Of a stretch of 64,000 bases of DNA, positions 61,598 through 64,000 are shown piece after piece. Made by a program: the position numbers and the translations under genes. The DNA comes from an uncultured Parabacteroides sp. (GTDB taxonomy: Bacteria > Bacteroidota > Bacteroidia > Bacteroidales > Tannerellaceae), in the NCBI GenBank assembly GCA_900541965.1, contig UQLN01000002.1, positions 1 through 64,000 of the forward strand, given 5' to 3'. A model generated the notes under the pieces. It did no database searches and was not told the origin of the DNA. It was given only the letters and a program-made list of their open reading frames with translations. How positions within the stretch are numbered: position 1 is the stretch's first letter; the number at the start of each line of letters is the position of its first letter.

Positions 61598-64000
61598 TTA
61601 CTCTTTCCGTTTAACTAAACGAACCACGGCGAAAACAACAGCACCGGCAAACAGCAACAATATCAATAAACCGCCATAATAGGCTACCGTACTTGCTGCC
61701 AAATAACCATCCGGAATAAACTTAAAGACAATCTGATGCTCACCGGCCGGAACACGCATAGCCCTCAGCGTCCAGTCCGCACGGAAATGAGGTACTTCCT
61801 TTCCATCGACATAAGCTTTCCATCCCGGCTGATAATAAATTTCCGAGAAGACGGCTAATTGCTCATTTGCCGCTTTGCTCTTATAGGTTAATTCTTTCGG
61901 CGTATATTTTTCCAGCACAATTGTTGCTGTACTATCTTTTTGAGGGACGAAACCTTCTATATCCTTTATGAAACGTTTGTCCACTACGGCCGTCTCCAAC
62001 GGATTCAAAGTATTTAAAGCAGCCATTTCTTCATCTGCATTCTCCACCATCCTGATAGCATCCACAAACCAGGCATTTCCATACGCATACGGATTCTTCA
62101 ATGCAGGCTGTCCAGCATTATAAATAATATAACGCATATTCAACATATTCAGAGAAGTGGCCGAAGCCAAAGCCGGTAAGATGTCTTCCAAAGACTGGGC
62201 TTTTTGGAAAGCACCTATAATCGCACGGTATTCGGGATCCAGACGACGATCAATCAGTTCCTGGTAACGTTGAAGTTTTGCCGCATGATAACCGCCAATC
62301 GATTTATGGTAATAAGAAGTAAACGTCTCCTGCCAAGGATTATTCAAATTCAATACACGATAAGAAGGATCTTTATCTTTCAATATATCCTGGTCGGCAA
62401 CTGATTCTTTGAAGTTTGCCTGCAATTGCTCATTTGTAAAATTAGACGCATTCAAATAGCGTTTATCAACACTCCAGAAGTCCGCCAGCATCAATACGAT
62501 CATACCTATACTTACATAAGTAGCAGCCGTCTGTTTATTTTTTGCTGTCCAGAAATAGAACAACAAACCGGCACTCAACAAAATAAATACCAGCGAACGG
62601 AATGCATCGGCAGAAGCAAGCGAAGCACGGTCCATCAACAATGCCGGATAAAACCAATCCGGAACCTGATTCTGGAACTGGGCATCATAAGCAGACTGGA
62701 AATTAAGCAATAGTGTCGGCATTAACCAGACAACTACACACAAACCACCGGTTATCCCTAAAGCCCAAAGGCCTCCTTTTTTCAACAATTTATCATCAAC
62801 TTTTTCCGACAGGATTTCTTTAAGCCCCCAGATAGCAATCAACGGGAAGACTAAGCCGGGTATTACCAAAGCCATTTCCGGCGTACGGAATTTATTATAC
62901 ATAGGCAGGTGATGGAACATAAAATCATTGAACAAATCGAAATTACGCCCCAACGACAAGAACGCAAAGAACAGTGCACCGGCAAACAGCCACCATTTCA
63001 TCTGATTTCTCACCACAAACATTCCCAGTACAAACAGGAAACAAACAATCGCCCCGAAATAGACCGGACCGGAAGTAAATATCTTGTCTCCCCAATAGGT
63101 TGGCGCCTGCAAGGTATTGCCTACCTGCGCCCCATTTTTACGGTATTCCTGGTACAGCTTGGACGAATCGTCCAATGTTCCTCCCGAACTACCGCCATAA
63201 ACATCCGGTATCAGAACCGTAAGCAATTCTTTTACTCCATAACTCCATTGGAAGGCATATTCTTTATCCAGGCCGGAAGATTTCTTTTGGGTTCCGAGTG
63301 TTTCACCGACAGGTTGAGTTAGTTCCGAAGTACCACGGGTACTTGTCTTACTCATTTCATAATTCATATACAGGTTCCCGATATTCGGAGTCATAGCCAA
63401 CAAGACACCTGCCAACAACATGCCTGTTACTTTCAGCAACTCTGGATAAAGTTTATCTTTCATCTTTTTCCAAGCAAAACACAGATAGATGAAAACACAG
63501 AAAAATGCGAGATAATACGTAATCTGAAGATGTCCTTCCAGAACAGAAAGCGCCGTACCGATTGTGAAAAGTATGACTCCCCAAAGATATTTCTGCTTAA
63601 ACAGCAGGAACATGCCTCCTACAGTAAGCGGCATATAAGCTATGGCATATGCTTTCGAGACATGTCCCGCCTCGATAATAATAATATTATAAGAAGCTAA
63701 CGCATAGGCAATCGCACCGGCAATCGCCAACCAGCGGTTTACCCCCATGATACACATCAGGATATAAAATGCAATCAATCCGGTAAGCACCATTCCGGCA
63801 CCCATCGGATCTATACTTTTGATTATATTACCCAGGTAACTTACCGGATTAGGTTTCATACCGGGCATTGCCACCTGATAAGAAGGCATACCGGAAAACA
63901 TGCTGCCCAGCCATTCGGAAACTACATGATCCTTATTATAATAGTCCGTTAATTCTTTTGCCATCCCGACAACTTTCATAGAATCGCCCTGCCTCAACAC
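61598..64000 (-). CDS. YfhO family polytopic membrane protein (start beyond window)
   Basis: These are the C-terminal 800 residues of a large inner-membrane protein of the YfhO family, which has a GT-C-like fold and acts in glycosylation of envelope polymers in Gram-positives; the role in Bacteroidota is not established. At least ten hydrophobic helices are visible in the first 510 residues (for example WLAIAGAIAYALASYNIIII with EAGHVSKAYAIAYMPL after it). A soluble segment of about 230 residues follows (DPSYRVLNLNNPWQETFTSY, SLNMLNMRYIIYN), with a last helix and a basic VRLVKRKE end. The start lies past 64000. Confidence 0.9.
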   Translation of the reverse strand: MLRQGDSMKVVGMAKELTDYYNKDHVVSEWLGSMFSGMPSYQVAMPGMKPNPVSYLGNIIKSIDPMGAGMVLTGLIAFYILMCIMGVNRWLAIAGAIAYALASYNIIIIEAGHVSKAYAIAYMPLTVGGMFLLFKQKYLWGVILFTIGTALSVLEGHLQITYYLAFFCVFIYLCFAWKKMKDKLYPELLKVTGMLLAGVLLAMTPNIGNLYMNYEMSKTSTRGTSELTQPVGETLGTQKKSSGLDKEYAFQWSYGVKELLTVLIPDVYGGSSGGTLDDSSKLYQEYRKNGAQVGNTLQAPTYWGDKIFTSGPVYFGAIVCFLFVLGMFVVRNQMKWWLFAGALFFAFLSLGRNFDLFNDFMFHHLPMYNKFRTPEMALVIPGLVFPLIAIWGLKEILSEKVDDKLLKKGGLWALGITGGLCVVVWLMPTLLLNFQSAYDAQFQNQVPDWFYPALLMDRASLASADAFRSLVFILLSAGLLFYFWTAKNKQTAATYVSIGMIVLMLADFWSVDKRYLNASNFTNEQLQANFKESVADQDILKDKDPSYRVLNLNNPWQETFTSYYHKSIGGYHAAKLQRYQELIDRRLDPEYRAIIGAFQKAQSLEDILPALASATSLNMLNMRYIIYNAGQPALKNPYAYGNAWFVDAIRMVENADEEMAALNTLNPLETAVVDKRFIKDIEGFVPQKDSTATIVLEKYTPKELTYKSKAANEQLAVFSEIYYQPGWKAYVDGKEVPHFRADWTLRAMRVPAGEHQIVFKFIPDGYLAASTVAYYGGLLILLLFAGAVVFAVVRLVKRKE

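Overview
This is a chromosomal window from an anaerobic gut-type member of the Bacteroidota, order Bacteroidales. The evidence is two SusC/SusD outer-membrane pairs, a GH92 mannosidase lipoprotein, -7 boxes of the form TAnnTTTG in front of many genes, weak or absent Shine-Dalgarno sequences, class I fumarase and an 11-gene nuo operon without nuoE, nuoF and nuoG. A Parabacteroides-like genus is my guess from general gene style; no marker here proves it.

Layout. 1-11 kb is housekeeping on the minus strand (rpsA 5' end, GH92 mannosidase, a CAU-anticodon tRNA, prfB with its programmed frameshift, a long-chain acyl-CoA ligase, hinT-like gene, greA, a TlpA-like lipoprotein), interrupted by a plus-strand PadR/PspC/DUF2807 operon. 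11-15.5 kb holds pnp and the convergent fumarase. 15.8-22.8 kb is an unusual three-gene operon with overlapping reading frames: a membrane-anchored coiled-coil/WD40-like propeller protein, a giant propeller sensor kinase whose phospho-acceptor histidine is replaced by aspartate, and a TonB-dependent receptor with a helical-repeat N-terminus. It is followed by a decayed FISUMP-type gene fragment that runs into an exact 42-bp-period tandem array of palindromes, then a susC/susD pair.

29-31 kb carries a TPR lipoprotein with highly-expressed codon usage and a small secreted protein. 31.4-41.3 kb is the complete nuoABCDHIJKLMN operon. 41.4-48.5 kb holds a small secreted protein, typA, rpsO, a cupin regulator with an acyl-CoA synthetase, and ahcY flanked on both sides by related inverted repeats. 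48.6-53.3 kb is a tightly overlapping GDP-heptose type operon (methyltransferase, HddA-like kinase, gmhA, HddC-like nucleotidyltransferase, gmhB, glycosyltransferase). 54-58.8 kb is a second susC/susD pair behind a long leader. 59-61.3 kb holds three tandem AT-rich paralogues of an unrecognised secreted family, and the window ends inside a YfhO-type membrane protein.

Best candidates for something new are the propeller/atypical-kinase/TonB-receptor operon, the helically phased 42-bp palindrome array, an intrinsic-terminator structure inside the greA leader, the palindrome overlapping the padR promoter, and the triplicated secreted family. All functional statements are from reading the sequence; no database search was run.
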